DNA of 64,000 bases from the NCBI GenBank assembly GCA_010356995.1, contig ML996694.1, positions 185,224 to 249,223 on the forward strand, written 5' to 3'. Below the pieces are notes generated by a model. The model saw only the letters and a program-made list of their open reading frames with translations. It was not told where the DNA came from and made no database searches. Below, piece after piece: positions 46,696-57,166 of this stretch (positions are counted from its first letter, which is position 1; each line of letters begins with the position of its first letter). Made by a program: the position numbers and the translations under genes. Source of the stretch: Trichodelitschia bisporula. Its lineage: Eukaryota; Ascomycota; Dothideomycetes; Phaeotrichales; Phaeotrichaceae.

Positions 46696-47929
46696 TGTGG
46701 GTTTTCGGTTGAGGAGTTTGCTGAGGGGTACTGGAGATGTAATTACGGCCTGAGTATCGTTGTCTCGAGGTCCCTTATACTTTCTCGGTTCGCCGAACCT
46801 AGGCTTAGCTACCCCTCACGCCGGCGGAGCCGGCGTGGTAGGGGTAAGGTTCTCAGCCGACGACATCTCCGACACGGCGATCCGTAGGGCGCGGGCGCTT
46901 AGAAATGCGGAGTGGGACTCAGTTGTTGGGGGATGACATGCGAAGAGGAGCGGGGGGTGTAGCTTGTGATATGTCAGCAGAGACGAGGGTCAAGGGCCGC
47001 CTCAAGAAGTTGCGGCCACTTTCTCTGAGCGTGTTTGCGATAATGAGTAGCCATGACTTCTTTTAGATGACTTTCGAACTGCTGGGGATGTAATCCGGGC
47101 CGCTCGAGAGGTCGTAGCCGTTCTTTTATGCAGTTTTGCGGACGGGCGCGGCTGCGACTTCTTGGTTGCCTTTTCATGGCAGTGAGCCTCGGCGCAAGGC
47201 ACGATTGGCCAAGGTGTGCACGTAATCGAGTGATCTTTGACGGCGCAAGTGAGATCGCAGATCCACTTTGAAACACGATGTGAAGAGGAAAAAGCTTCAT
47301 CAACTCAATCCCAACCTCATGAAACGCATTGCATACGGACGCACTGGATATCAAACTTTGAAGTCACGTGCTCGTCTCCTGTCCTTCACACGCCAAGCCA
47401 GCATGGAAAGACCCGATTGCGTGCGCCATCCCGATGCCACGCCTCCAGCCACGCCCAGCCCCACGCCTCGTGGGAATTGAGGCTCAACTGCGCGTGGCTC
47501 GTCGCTCAACATGTCGGGGGACGAAGCACGCGAATGACAGACGGAGAAAAGAAGCGATGCATCGCCGTCTTGTAATCTCGCCTCTTTCGACGATCAACAA
47601 CAAGCATTATCTTCCGCCTTTCTTCTCTGTCCTTCCCCTATCGTCAATCCGCAACCCATCCCTCCCCCTTCCCCCAAGTCTCACGCAAAACTAATTAAAG
47701 CAACACCTTGGCAGCCGCGTACCCACCGTCCCAAACCAGCTAGCTCCCCTCCAAGCCTCCCAAGCCCCCCCAAGCCTTCCAAGAAACCCCAAGACCCCAA
47801 GAAAACGTTCCAACTCCAACCTCGCCGCTAGAAACGTCCCTCCGCAATGCCATCAGTCGTCCCAGAATCACCGTCACCACCCCGTCTTCACGCGCCCATC
47901 TCCGCGCCCATCTAACAAACAGCACCCCA
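46696..47929. other. Divergent region between EthD-like and Ppn2-like genes
   Basis: No further gene is supported. It carries the inverted repeat at 46810-46846 and a pyrimidine-rich stretch close to the start at 47930. Confidence 0.5.
46810..46846. promoter_or_regulatory. Inverted repeat upstream of the EthD-like gene
   Basis: Left arm TACCCCTCACGCCGGC (46810-46825), loop GGA, right arm 46829-46846 whose reverse complement is TACCCCTACCACGCCGGC: the arms are identical except for two extra bases. The centre also reads CGG-N5-CCG, a form bound by some Zn2Cys6 regulators. It could act as a dimeric binding site; this is inference. Confidence 0.6.
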
Positions 47930-49494
47930 ATGTCCCCCCGCCGTGCCTCCAGCACCCTCAAAACCGGCGCCAACAGTCCCCTCCACCCCCCACCCTCCCC
48001 CCGCACCTCCTCCCTCGCCTACTCCACCTCCCACCCCATGTCCCCAGGACCGCAGCACAATCGCCCGCTCATCGACTTCGTAACCAACGAGTGGCAATAC
48101 GCGCCCGACGAAGAGCTAGACGACAGCGACCGCGAATACTTCGAGGACAAGAAGGGCAAGGGCAAGCGCGCCGACGCTCCTCCGCTGCCGAAGTGGGTTG
48201 CCCAAGCTGCACGAGTGCAGATACCGCGGAGGGTCCAGCGCTGGGCGGCGGTGTATACGACGCTTGCGGTTGCGCTGTGGCTTGCGTATAGTAGTTTCTT
48301 GAAGCCGGCGTGGGAGGAGGAGAAGAGGCTGGATAGGGGCATGGCGCATGCTCTGCGCGAGGGCGTGCAATTCGGCGCCAATATACGCCCTACGTTTGCG
48401 GGTTTAACGCATCTGAAGAAGTTGGACGATGCGCTCGTCCCTGGTCGGCCTGGCTCGACGAAGCAGCGCCTCGTGTTCGTGGGCGACGTGCACGGGTGCA
48501 AAGATGAGCGTACGTCCCTTCCCTCACCCCTTAATCCAACAAAAAAAACCCATATAGCAGCTCTCACAAGAGCAACAGGCTACCAGAACAGACTTCAGAA
48601 GAACCTGCATAGCTAACCCGACCCCTAGTCCAAGCCCTCCTCGACAAAATCAACTTCAACTCGAATACCGACCACCTCATCCTAACCGGCGACCTCATCG
48701 CCAAAGGCCCCGACTCCACCGGCGCCGTCGACCTCGCGCGCCGCTTGCACGCCAGCTGCGTGCGCGGCAACCACGAAGACCGCGTGCTCCTCGCGCATGC
48801 CAGCTTGCACGCGTCGCTCCAACCCCTCCCCGGGCCGGCCGAAGACCCGAACACCGCCGAGGATGATCTGGATGAGGAGAGTTTCTCGCATGGGGACTAT
48901 AGAGACCGTGCAATCGCGAAGAAGCTCTCCCGCGACCAGGTGCAGTGGCTCACGGCGTGTCCGGTGGTATTGCAAGTAGGGTCCGTGGGAAAGTGGAATG
49001 GCGGCACCGAAGTGCTGGTCGTGCACGCAGGCCTCGTACCGGGCGTGGACGTCGAACGGCAAGACCCGTTCCTGGTCATGAACATGCGGAGCGTGGACCT
49101 GGACACACTTGTCCCGCGCGCAGACCGCAAAGGGGAGGAGTGGGAAAAGGTGCGTGTTACAGGATCATTTGGAGAACTGTTCAGGGCTTATGGGTGGGTG
49201 CAGTTGTGGAATCATCATGAGAAGCATACGCACCCTGCTAGCTCGCGGATTACGGTTGTGTATGGACATGATTCGAAGAGAGGACTGAATTTGAAGAAGT
49301 ATTCTAAGGGGCTGGATACGGGGTGTGTTAATGGGGAACGACTGACGGGGTTGGTGGTGCGCGCGAATGGACATGAGGAGGTTGTTAGTGTGCCGTGTGG
49401 GGATTGGCAGAGTCAGAAGGCGAAGAAGGAGAGGGAGGAGAAGGCGGTGAGGAAGGCGGAGAAGGAGAAGGTTGGTAAGAAGGATGGGGCTTGA
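47930..49494 (+). CDS. Calcineurin-like metallophosphoesterase, Ppn2-type endopolyphosphatase
   Basis: Two exons (47930-48509, 48629-49494; 119-bp intron), 481 residues. All five metallophosphoesterase blocks are visible: GDVHGC, GDLIAKGPDS, GNHEDR, VVHAG and YGHDS. One membrane segment (AAVYTTLAVALWLAYSSFL, residues about 105-125) lies between a charged N-terminus and the catalytic part, as in yeast Ppn2 (YNL217W), a vacuolar zinc-dependent endopolyphosphatase. The catalytic domain would then face the vacuole lumen. The C-terminal tail is Lys/Glu-rich (KKEREEKAVRKAEKEKVGKK), an unusual low-complexity end. The start could also be Met 37 (48038), which lies closer to the membrane segment. The substrate assignment is by family; other phosphatases share the fold. 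Confidence 0.88.
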
Positions 49495-49802
49495 GGTGGG
49501 CTCATTGATGGCGTTTTGGGTGCTTGGGTGCTTTGATGTGAGCATTTTTTTCGGAAGGGGGAGACGTGACTGTAGATATCCGATGCGTCATGCGTAGGGG
49601 TAGTGTGTACTGGTAATGCAGCATGGTTTCGGCTATTCCAACTGTTACGCAGGCAAGCCAGGGATGGTATTCGAGAGCGACCCTTCCTCCTTATTCAAAC
49701 ATATCGCCTCGTTCTCCACCCAACAATGCATGTAAACAGGATACCAGCCCTTGGTACCATATCGTACACACCCATCTAGAACCCTATCACACCAGCAGGG
49801 CT
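49495..49802. other. Short intergenic, convergent
   Basis: The two neighbours converge. Nothing is seen. Confidence 0.5.
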
Positions 49803-50942
49803 CTACTCCCCCCCTTCCCCCGCCTTCTTCGCCTCCTCCGCCGCCCTTTTCCGCGCCAGATACCGTTCCCTCGCACTACCCACCTCTGCTTCCGTCTTCC
49901 GACTCTTAACCGCGCTCTCCAGTTTCTTCTTCTCCTCCGCCTCCGCCTCCACCGCACGCTTAGCCGCCTGCTCCAGTTGCGCCTCCATCATACGCGTCTG
50001 CCGCTCGCGTGCCGCGTTACGATTTGCCGCAGCATGCGCGGGGGCGGACGCAGCCGCCGTGGCCGTGCGCGGTGCGGGAGCCGCGGAGCCAGGCTTCTTG
50101 AGCACGTTCAGCCCTGCGGAGAGCAGTTGTCGCTTATCCACGATTTGGCCTTCGTCGTTCCGCGCAACGTCCTTGCCCTGCGCCGCGAGTTCGGCGGCCA
50201 GTCTCCGCTCAGTTGCTTCAGCGTCATCCATCTCCACGGCCGGCACCGCACCGGTAGCCACTGCCTCTTCGGCCGCTTTGACGGTATCTTGGTACGCGCG
50301 CTCACGGGCGTCCATCGTCATGCGGTAGAAGCCGCGCATGCCTTCTTCATCACGCTTCTTAGCCTCGCGCTCCGCTCGTAGCTTCTCTTCTTCTTCCGCT
50401 TGCCTCGCCTCCTCTTGCGCTTTCAAATACGCATCCGTAACAAACGCCTCCTTATCCGCAAACTCATCCCCCTCCGCCGCGCGCTCGCGCTGGATCAGTT
50501 TATCCTTCGCCCGCAGGAGGTCGCGTTTCCGGGTCTCGGCGGAGGTGATCAGGTTATCCATGTAGCGCGATCGACGCGCGGCGGCGTCGGCGGCTAAGGC
50601 GGCTTTTTTGGCGGTGGAGGCGGCGTGGAGCGCGTCGAAGGCGCGGTCGTAGTCGTAGATTGTGGGGTCGAGGGCGGTGGCTGCGGCGGCGTTTTTGGTA
50701 TAGACGGCGGTGGAGGAGAGGTCGCCGTACTGAGATATAGGATTGGAGGACTTAGGCGGGGCGGTGGGGGGGGCGGTTTTGCTGGAGGGTTTACTGGAGG
50801 GTTTACTGGAGGGTTTGGACGCGGCCTTGGAGGCGGGTGCGCTGGACTGGACTTCATCGTCGGAGTCGTCACCGAAGGCCGCTGGGCGTTTGGCGGGAAT
50901 GGATGGTTTTGCTTTCGTGTTTAGGCCGAATTTAAGGGCCAT
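49803..50942 (-). CDS. NSRP1/CCDC55-family (DUF2040) splicing-associated protein
   Basis: A single uninterrupted frame of 379 residues. It starts MALKFGLNTKAKPSIPAKRP, the typical opening of the family, then PAAFGDDSDDE. The DUF2040 core reads TIYDYDRAFDALHAA, RSRYMDNLITSAETRKRDLL and AEGDEFADKEAFVTDAYLKA. A long charged coiled-coil region follows (EEARQAEEEEKLRAEREAKK). Human NSRP1 localises to nuclear speckles and influences splice choice; this fungal protein probably acts in the nucleus in a similar way. The Ser/Pro/Lys stretch KPSSKPSSKPSSK is a small tandem repeat. The start lies 195 bp from the start of the NFKBIL1-like gene, so they share a promoter. Confidence 0.9.
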   Translation of the reverse strand: MALKFGLNTKAKPSIPAKRPAAFGDDSDDEVQSSAPASKAASKPSSKPSSKPSSKTAPPTAPPKSSNPISQYGDLSSTAVYTKNAAAATALDPTIYDYDRAFDALHAASTAKKAALAADAAARRSRYMDNLITSAETRKRDLLRAKDKLIQRERAAEGDEFADKEAFVTDAYLKAQEEARQAEEEEKLRAEREAKKRDEEGMRGFYRMTMDARERAYQDTVKAAEEAVATGAVPAVEMDDAEATERRLAAELAAQGKDVARNDEGQIVDKRQLLSAGLNVLKKPGSAAPAPRTATAAASAPAHAAANRNAARERQTRMMEAQLEQAAKRAVEAEAEEKKKLESAVKSRKTEAEVGSARERYLARKRAAEEAKKAGEGGE

Positions 50943-51137
50943 GGTTGCCGTGCGGTGTGGTGGAAGTGTGGATGTGGTGATGTTGGGGAGAGGCGCGACG
51001 TCGAGGTGCGCGGTGCCAAGGATGGTTGATGATATCAGGCTTGGCGGGGTTGTGCTTGTGGTTGTGCGGCCGGAGCTCGTGTCACCGCACCTTCAACGTC
51101 AACAACATCTACTCCCACCCATCTCACTTCACACATC
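50943..51137. promoter_or_regulatory. 195-bp bidirectional promoter
   Basis: Only 195 bp separate the start codons of the NSRP1-like and NFKBIL1-like genes, so both must use it. No clear TATA box is seen; GGTTGCCGTGCGG and TCAACGTCAACAACATC lie within. Confidence 0.6.
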
Positions 51138-52118
51138 ATGGATGGCCCTCCACCCGAAGAGTCCTCGATGGGCAAGGACGAACACACCCACCGCCCTACC
51201 AAATTCCGCTTCAAATCGAAGAAGCGCCGCTCAGAGCACGACTCCGAACCTTCCTCCAAACGACGCCGCAGCCACCGCTCCCATTCCCACCGCTCCCACC
51301 GGCATCACTCCCCCAAAGAAGACAAAGCTGCGTGCGATTCTCACAATGAAGAAGGAGAAGAAGAAGAACAAATCTTCAACCCCCGCCTCCAAACCTACCA
51401 ATCCCCAACAACCCTCTTCCGCGCCTCCCTCCACGACGCCCTAGCCAACGACGAAGGCGCCCTCTTCTGGGAATCCGTCTACGGCCAACCAATCCACACC
51501 TATCCCAACACAAAACCCGGCCCCGACGGCGAGCTAGAACGCATGTCCGACGCCGAGTACGCAGAGTACGTGCGCACGGCCATGTGGGAGCGCAGTCACG
51601 AGCACATTGTCGAGGAGCGCGCGGCGCGGGAAAGGGATCGCGCGAAGCGGCGCGAGGCGGAGGTGGAGAAGGAGGCGAGGCGGAGGAGGGAGGCCGAGGA
51701 ATTTGCGCGCCGCGTTGAGGCCTCCCGGCTCCGCGCGGGCGAGCGCAGGGCTACGAAGAGGACTTGGGACGAGGCGTGGGATGCCTACGTCGCGGGGTGG
51801 GCGCGGCTGATGTCGCAAGTAAGCGCGGGCGGCGCACGCGGCGGCAAGGCCGCGCGGGGGATCATTCCCTGGCCCGTGGAGAGCGGACGATGGGCGGACG
51901 TGGACCGCGACCGCGTTGCGGCGTTCTTTGCGCATGCGCTGCCCGGGGGCGGGGATGGGGGGCTGGGCTTACTAAAGACGGAGCGCGTGCGCTGGCATCC
52001 GGATAAGATGCAGCAGCGCCTTGGGGTGGAGAGGATGGATGAGGATACGCTGGCGGCTGTGACGGCGGTTTTTCAGGTTGTGGATGAGATGTGGGGTGTG
52101 AGGAGGGGGGGTGATTGA
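51138..52118 (+). CDS. NFKBIL1-like protein with a J-like C-terminal region
   Basis: A single frame of 326 residues. It opens with a basic Arg/Ser/His region (FRFKSKKRRSEHDSEPSSKR) that could be nuclear and RNA-associated. A charged helical middle follows (EERAARERDRAKRREAEVEK, RRREAEEFARRVEASRLRAG). The end has RVRWHPDKMQQRLG and VTAVFQVVDEMW, the J-domain-like RWHPDK(x)QQR pattern of fungal NFKBIL1 relatives. The human protein is linked to splicing regulation; here the role is inferred. Its pairing head-to-head with an NSRP1-type splicing factor fits co-expression in RNA processing. Confidence 0.85.
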   Translation: MDGPPPEESSMGKDEHTHRPTKFRFKSKKRRSEHDSEPSSKRRRSHRSHSHRSHRHHSPKEDKAACDSHNEEGEEEEQIFNPRLQTYQSPTTLFRASLHDALANDEGALFWESVYGQPIHTYPNTKPGPDGELERMSDAEYAEYVRTAMWERSHEHIVEERAARERDRAKRREAEVEKEARRRREAEEFARRVEASRLRAGERRATKRTWDEAWDAYVAGWARLMSQVSAGGARGGKAARGIIPWPVESGRWADVDRDRVAAFFAHALPGGGDGGLGLLKTERVRWHPDKMQQRLGVERMDEDTLAAVTAVFQVVDEMWGVRRGGD

Positions 52119-53175
52119 TGTGTTTGAGTGTTTGATATTGCCGCTTTTGGATCTTGTTCCCTAGTGCGATATTCGCATGTGCGGCAGAGCTACGCCTACG
52201 ATATGCACCCCGCGCGAGACGTCTGCGCTTCCCCACACGAGCAACAGCACTAGTTCGCTAGTTCCCATCCATCGCCCGCGCACCTAGCGACCTGTCATCG
52301 CCTTTCCAGTAACCTGGATGGCTGCCCATACCCTCGGCTGAAGCGACATCCAAACAAGCACCTGCAGCACATCTAGGAAGCGTCGTGGTGGACATCTTCG
52401 TCGACACATGGCGCCTTGGGCGGTTAGCGCTGCCGCGGGCCGCTAGGCAAAGATCGGTAGCTCATCCCGTCGACACCCCGGTTTCTGGCAGACGACGCGC
52501 TAGGAGGAGGATTGGATTCCTGGACTTTGGGCACGGATTGCTGGGCCAGTTGTGCTGGACCTGTTGTGAGGATGGGGAGTCAGGTGTGCACGATCGGCGA
52601 ACGATGAGGATGGCGGATGGATGAGGGCGGGGAGATTGTGGGGGTGGACGGGCCATCTGAGGTTTGTGGTGTTGCAGTGCGGAGTACTGAGGTCGTTGAT
52701 GCTCGCCACAAGGCTTTGCTCCTCTCTCGGGTCTCCCTTCGGAACACTGCCATACCGGTACTTAACCACGTTGTCTTTACCAATATCAGCTCCTTCGCCT
52801 GCAATGCAGACTCCACAGCAATCCTTCATCACAACAACGCCATGCCCGCAATTGGGAGCATTTCCCTTCCCGCTACCCACAACGCCATGCGCCGCCACAA
52901 GTGCAGGAATCGGTCCTATTGGCTCCCCCGTCCATGGGCCTCGCATCAAGCCGTGCCGTGACAACCAACACCATCCTCTAGGCCTGCACTAGAACGGTGC
53001 AGTATCGCAACCGGGGACCGCGCAATGCGGGGGTGGCGCCGCGACGGCTGTCCAAACCTGGGGTCGGGTATCATGGCGCAAGGCTTTAAAAGCTCGCGAT
53101 ACCAGCGTCCTGGAGCGAGGCAGTGGAGTAAGAAGACTCACCTTTGTGCTCCTCCTCCCTTAATTTACCTCAATC
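52119..53175. other. Intergenic, no supported gene
   Basis: The right end should be the promoter of the MFS gene. Forward and reverse open frames at 52500-52990 overlap and lack protein character. Confidence 0.5.
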
Positions 53176-55127
53176 ATGAATTCCGACATGAAGCCAACAA
53201 CCGAAGTCCTCGAGGGCGATGAGAAGAAGCAGTTCTCGGTTGAGGAGGTGTCCCGCCAGCCTACCTCCTCCATCGACGATGAGCGCGACGGCAAGATGAC
53301 GAAGGAGAAGTGGCTCGCGCTCATCTCGCTCGGCCTGGCGTACATGACGGCCTTCCAGCAGAGCGCGACGCTGGGTGGCATCCTGAAGAGCATCGACAAC
53401 GCGCTTGGTTAGCCCACCCCTCCCCACATATACCCAAACTAACCCCTCCCCCCAGGCCCAACAACCTACTACAACTGGATCCTCTCCGCGCTCACCATCT
53501 CCTCGGCGATCTCGCTCCCCCTCTCCGGCGGGTTGTCCGACATCTTCGGCCGACGCTACTTCATGATCGCCGGCGGGTTCATCAGCCTGGTCTCCGCGAT
53601 CATGGGTCTCGTGGCGAAGAACATCCCCACTATGATCGCCATGTCCGCCGTCGCTGGTCTCGGCTCGGGGAGCCAACAACTCGCTCTCGCCGCCGTCAGC
53701 GAAATCGTGCCGAACCGGTTGCGCGGTCGCGTGCAGGCGTGCATCGACCTCGTCGTCCTGCCCTGGACGGTTTTCGGCGCCATCACGGGCGGGGCGATGG
53801 TGACGCAGCATGGGAAATACGGGTTTAGGATCAACTTCATCGTCGGCTTGATTCTAAACGTGCTTAGCATTGTCACGGCCTACTTTTGGTACTTCCCGGT
53901 TCGTAGGACTGGGGTGTGGATGGGGAGACCGTGCTGACATGAAGTAGCCTTCGGCCGGCCTCCGTCTCGGCAACCAAACCCGGCGCGCCGCCTTCATCGG
54001 TCTCGACTGGATGGGCGTGTTCCTCCTCAACACGGCCGTGATCCTGCTCCTCGTCGGCATCGCCCTGGGGGGCGAAACCTACCCCTGGTCGCACGCCGGC
54101 GTGGTCGCACCTCTCGTCCTCTCTGCCGTTCTCCTCGTCGCGCTGTGGTTCTGGGAAGCCTACTACGCCAAAAACCCGTTCATGGCGCACGAGCTCTTCA
54201 TCGGCAAAACGCGCACCTTCACCATGTTCCTCGTGATTGACTTTGTCGCGGGCATGGGGCTGTACGCTGCACTGGCGTTTTGGGCCCTGCTTGTGCGTGG
54301 TATGTGGGAGGGCACGCCGATGAAGGTTGGCGTACTGGTTATCCCTGGTGGATTCGGCGCAGCGTGTATGTCTTCCCTTCCGCATTCCCTGCCCCCCTGC
54401 CCCTCCTCCCTTCCCGCTCATCCCTTCCCGAAGCTAACACCCCCTAGTTGGCGGCTTCACCGCAGGTATGCTCATCGGGCGCGGTCGCTTCTTCACCACG
54501 CCCCTCATGCTCTTCTACGGGACCTGCTTCAAGTGCATCGCCGACATGTGTACCACCCTCATAATGCCGCACGGTGCACACGCCATCCCCTTCGGTCTGG
54601 GCATCGGGTTCCTCTCTATGATCGGGACGGGGTGGCTCACCGTTACCCTGATCGTATGCGTGCAGCTCGCGTGCGAGGACCAGGATATCGGGCTCGCGAC
54701 GCTGCTCCTCGGCTCGGTCCGCGCAATCGGCGGATCCGTGGCGATAAATATCTACACCGCGCTGCTGAACAACGAAGTCAAGAAGCAGGCCGGCCCCATG
54801 ATGGCGCGTGCCGTCCTGAAACTCGGCGTCCCGGCCAGCACTTTGCCGAAACTCATCGGGCTGTTGATCGTGGAGAAGCACGAGGCGGCGGGGAAACTGC
54901 CGGGGATGACACCGCACAGCACCGAGGTGGCGCGGGAGACGATGAAGCTGATTTGGGCGAAGGGGTTTCATAAGGTGTATTTGTGTGCGGGCGCGTTTGC
55001 GGGCGCGGCGATTATTGCGGCGGTGCTTAGTAAGGATGTTAGTGGGAATATGACGGGGCATGTGGCGGCGCGGCTGGAGAATGAGAAGGAGAGGCCGAAG
55101 GAGGTTGAGGAGGGGAGGTCGTTGTAG
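53176..55127 (+). CDS. MFS transporter, trichothecene-efflux-pump (TRI12) type
   Basis: Four exons: 53176-53407, 53456-53898, 53948-54365 and 54448-55127 (introns 48, 49 and 82 bp), 590 residues. The MFS motif A reads GGLSDIFGRRYF between helices 2 and 3, and about 14 hydrophobic segments are visible (ILSALTISSAISLPLSG, FMIAGGFISLVSAIMGLVA, PWTVFGAITGGAM, LNTAVILLLVGIALGG and others), as in the DHA2/TRI12 group. SEIVPNRLRGRVQACID and ALGGETYPWSHAGVVAPLVL are typical of this subfamily. The N-terminal tail (VLEGDEKKQFSVEEVSRQPT) is cytosolic. It probably exports toxins, siderophores or drugs by proton antiport at the plasma membrane. No biosynthetic genes flank it. Confidence 0.94.
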
Positions 55128-56155
55128 GAGATTTTGCTGGTGTGGGTCAATGGAAGCAGGGCTTTAACATGTGCAGAGGCATCTGTGCAAAGTGAAGTTA
55201 TTGAGTTTGAGATTGAAGCTAAAGAGACTCTCGGGGCAAAATATGCAATGCCAAGTATCCTCCTTTGCTCCTTCCTCCTATTATGCGCACATTACATCAT
55301 GTCCCCTAGATAGGTATGCTCCTTGCTGACACAACAGTGCTCCTTCAATGTCTACATCGTGGGCGAGGGCGGCGGGTGGGTTTCATTGGTGGGTCGGACT
55401 TTGGGTAAGTTATGGGATAATGGAATGGAAGAGCTGTACGGTATCTTTCCCTCTTACCGCAAGCGAGGATCCGTCAGACATCTCCGTCGTCTTCAAGTTG
55501 TCGCCAGAGAGGATTGCACGTGATGGATATTCACTACAGCATCATATGGAGCTGCAAGGCTGAATCGGAAGATCCTTGTTCCGTGCTGGGTTTGGACTTG
55601 GAACTTCACATGGCTTAATCTCGACCGCTGATGAATCATTGTCATGGTTGTCTTGCTTCACTTGAGCAATGGGCCCTCATGCTATGCTCGGGACGTATGG
55701 CTGAAGCCCGTATCTCAAGCCCAAATCCTCGGGCCCCAGAAGATGAAGACCGCGATGAGTATCGAGATGAGAAGCTGTTGAGCCGGAATGCTTACTCTTT
55801 TAGTATTATTGACGACGACCCGATCTGAGCCCATGGAGTAGGCACCGGTGAGCCGAACCCGCAGCGGGCGTTCTGGCTTGTTGATATCGGCGTCCGGAGG
55901 CCGCAAACTCCGTGTTCACTGAAATTCGTACCTTTTTCAACTGTAATCCGTACGGACCACGGGAACCAAAGAACTTGGCAAACGGGAAGTGTACTTCTTT
56001 TTTTCGGCAGACGCGGCATTGCGCCTGTGCCCAGAAATCTGGGGGTACTTAATACAGTAGAACTGGAAAGAGTTTTCTACTTCTCCCACCCCCCTTTCGA
56101 GACCTCTCCAACCCCCCACCCACCACATTTTGCACGTCGAACACCGCTGCTCACA
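55128..56155. other. Intergenic, LTR-like repeat and unassigned sequence
   Basis: Holds repeat copy D in reverse orientation (55147-55356), 20 bp past the MFS stop codon. Otherwise no supported gene. Confidence 0.5.
55147..55356 (-). mobile_element. LTR-like repeat, copy D (solo, diverged)
   Basis: Reverse strand of the family: TGTAGACATTGAAGGAGC, CAGCAAGGAGCATACCTATC, GACATGATGTAATGTGC, GGAGGATACTTGGCAT, GAGAGTCTC, TTCACTTTGCACAG. The only copy in opposite orientation to the others in the window. No internal coding part. Confidence 0.75.
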
Positions 56156-57166
56156 ATGGTATACCTGTCCGGGTTTGACTGCGACGAGTCGTTTCAGTAC
56201 ACCCCGGAACATTTTCCCCGGGAGAGGAACGATATCCAAGATATCTTTAGCCATTCGTTGGACCCGGGGCGCCCTGATGGAAGGAAACCGATGCGTACAC
56301 CCGTAAGTGCGGCGCTGGGCCTCCTCCCAATCTGCCATAGGTTATGCCTGAGCTCTCTGTATGGTTCAGGCATGCCTGAAAGCAACATCCTGGACGAAAA
56401 GCGCGGGATTTGGTTCTTCGAAACAGTGTGGAACGAGCTCTTCAGTAATGCGCTTGACGAACCTGCCCCGGAAGACTTTAAGTTGGTGGTTACGATCATC
56501 CGTGCTCTGAAAGCGACTTGTGCAACTTGATTTTTCCGAACTACGACAGGTACGACGCGGTCTTCCGTGATCTCCCGTTGCTCCAGAACGTTATGGACAA
56601 GATGCGTAAACTCTTGACCTCAATGTCTTCAATGTCTTCATAATTACTTACTTGTCATCGCAGACTGTCGACTACATGAACTGGTCATAGACGATTGTGG
56701 AGACTACTTCTTCATCCGCAAGTGGAGAGAATGGTTGACCCTCCGATGCCATCTCGCCTCCGCCGGTTTCGACGATAACTTCGGCCCCGCCGCGCTCGAT
56801 TGCCTAGCATTCGCGCTTGAAAGCGATCATGACCAAGTGGTTAGGAACGGGAATGGAGAAGGGCGTACCCAAATACTCGTAACCTCTATCGGGATGGCGT
56901 CGTTCTTCCTTCATGGAGCCGATGTCACCTGTGGCTTGTGCAAGGATAACCGTGTGGTCCCAAAAGTGGAGAATTCAAAACCTGAAGGCTCGCTGTGGAC
57001 GCAGATTCGTGGTGGTCAGTCTCCGGGGGCTTTCACGCCTGACCGGTGGCAGTTCTGGAAGCAGCGGCTGAGCATGTTGTACGTCAGGAATGAGATGCAA
57101 GACGAGGATGCCATGGAGCATATCAATGATGCCATCAGCGCGTGGAAGAAAGGTGGAAGAAGTTGA
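56156..57166 (+). CDS. Probable conserved fungal hypothetical protein, exons uncertain
   Basis: Begins MVYLSGFDCDESFQYTPEHF. Further pieces in forward frames are GIWFFETVWNELFSNALDEP, APEDFKLVVTIIRALKATCA, DAVFRDLPLLQNVMDKM, RKWREWLTLRCHLASAGFDD, NFGPAALDCLAFALESDHDQ and TPDRWQFWKQRLSMLYVRNE, ending MEHINDAISAWKKGGRS. They belong to one protein that resembles uncharacterised fungal proteins (possibly the DUF3632 group; from memory). A first intron with GTAAGT at 56302 does not join to the next piece in frame with any nearby acceptor, and a stop precedes the third piece near 56528. The gene is therefore either damaged or has unusual splicing. It lies between two repeat copies (D and E), which fits decay. 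No function can be assigned. Confidence 0.55.

Noticed and set aside
53176-55127. TRI12-type pump as evidence for a trichothecene cluster
   Set aside because: No trichothecene biosynthetic genes are near; this pump family also serves drugs and siderophores.
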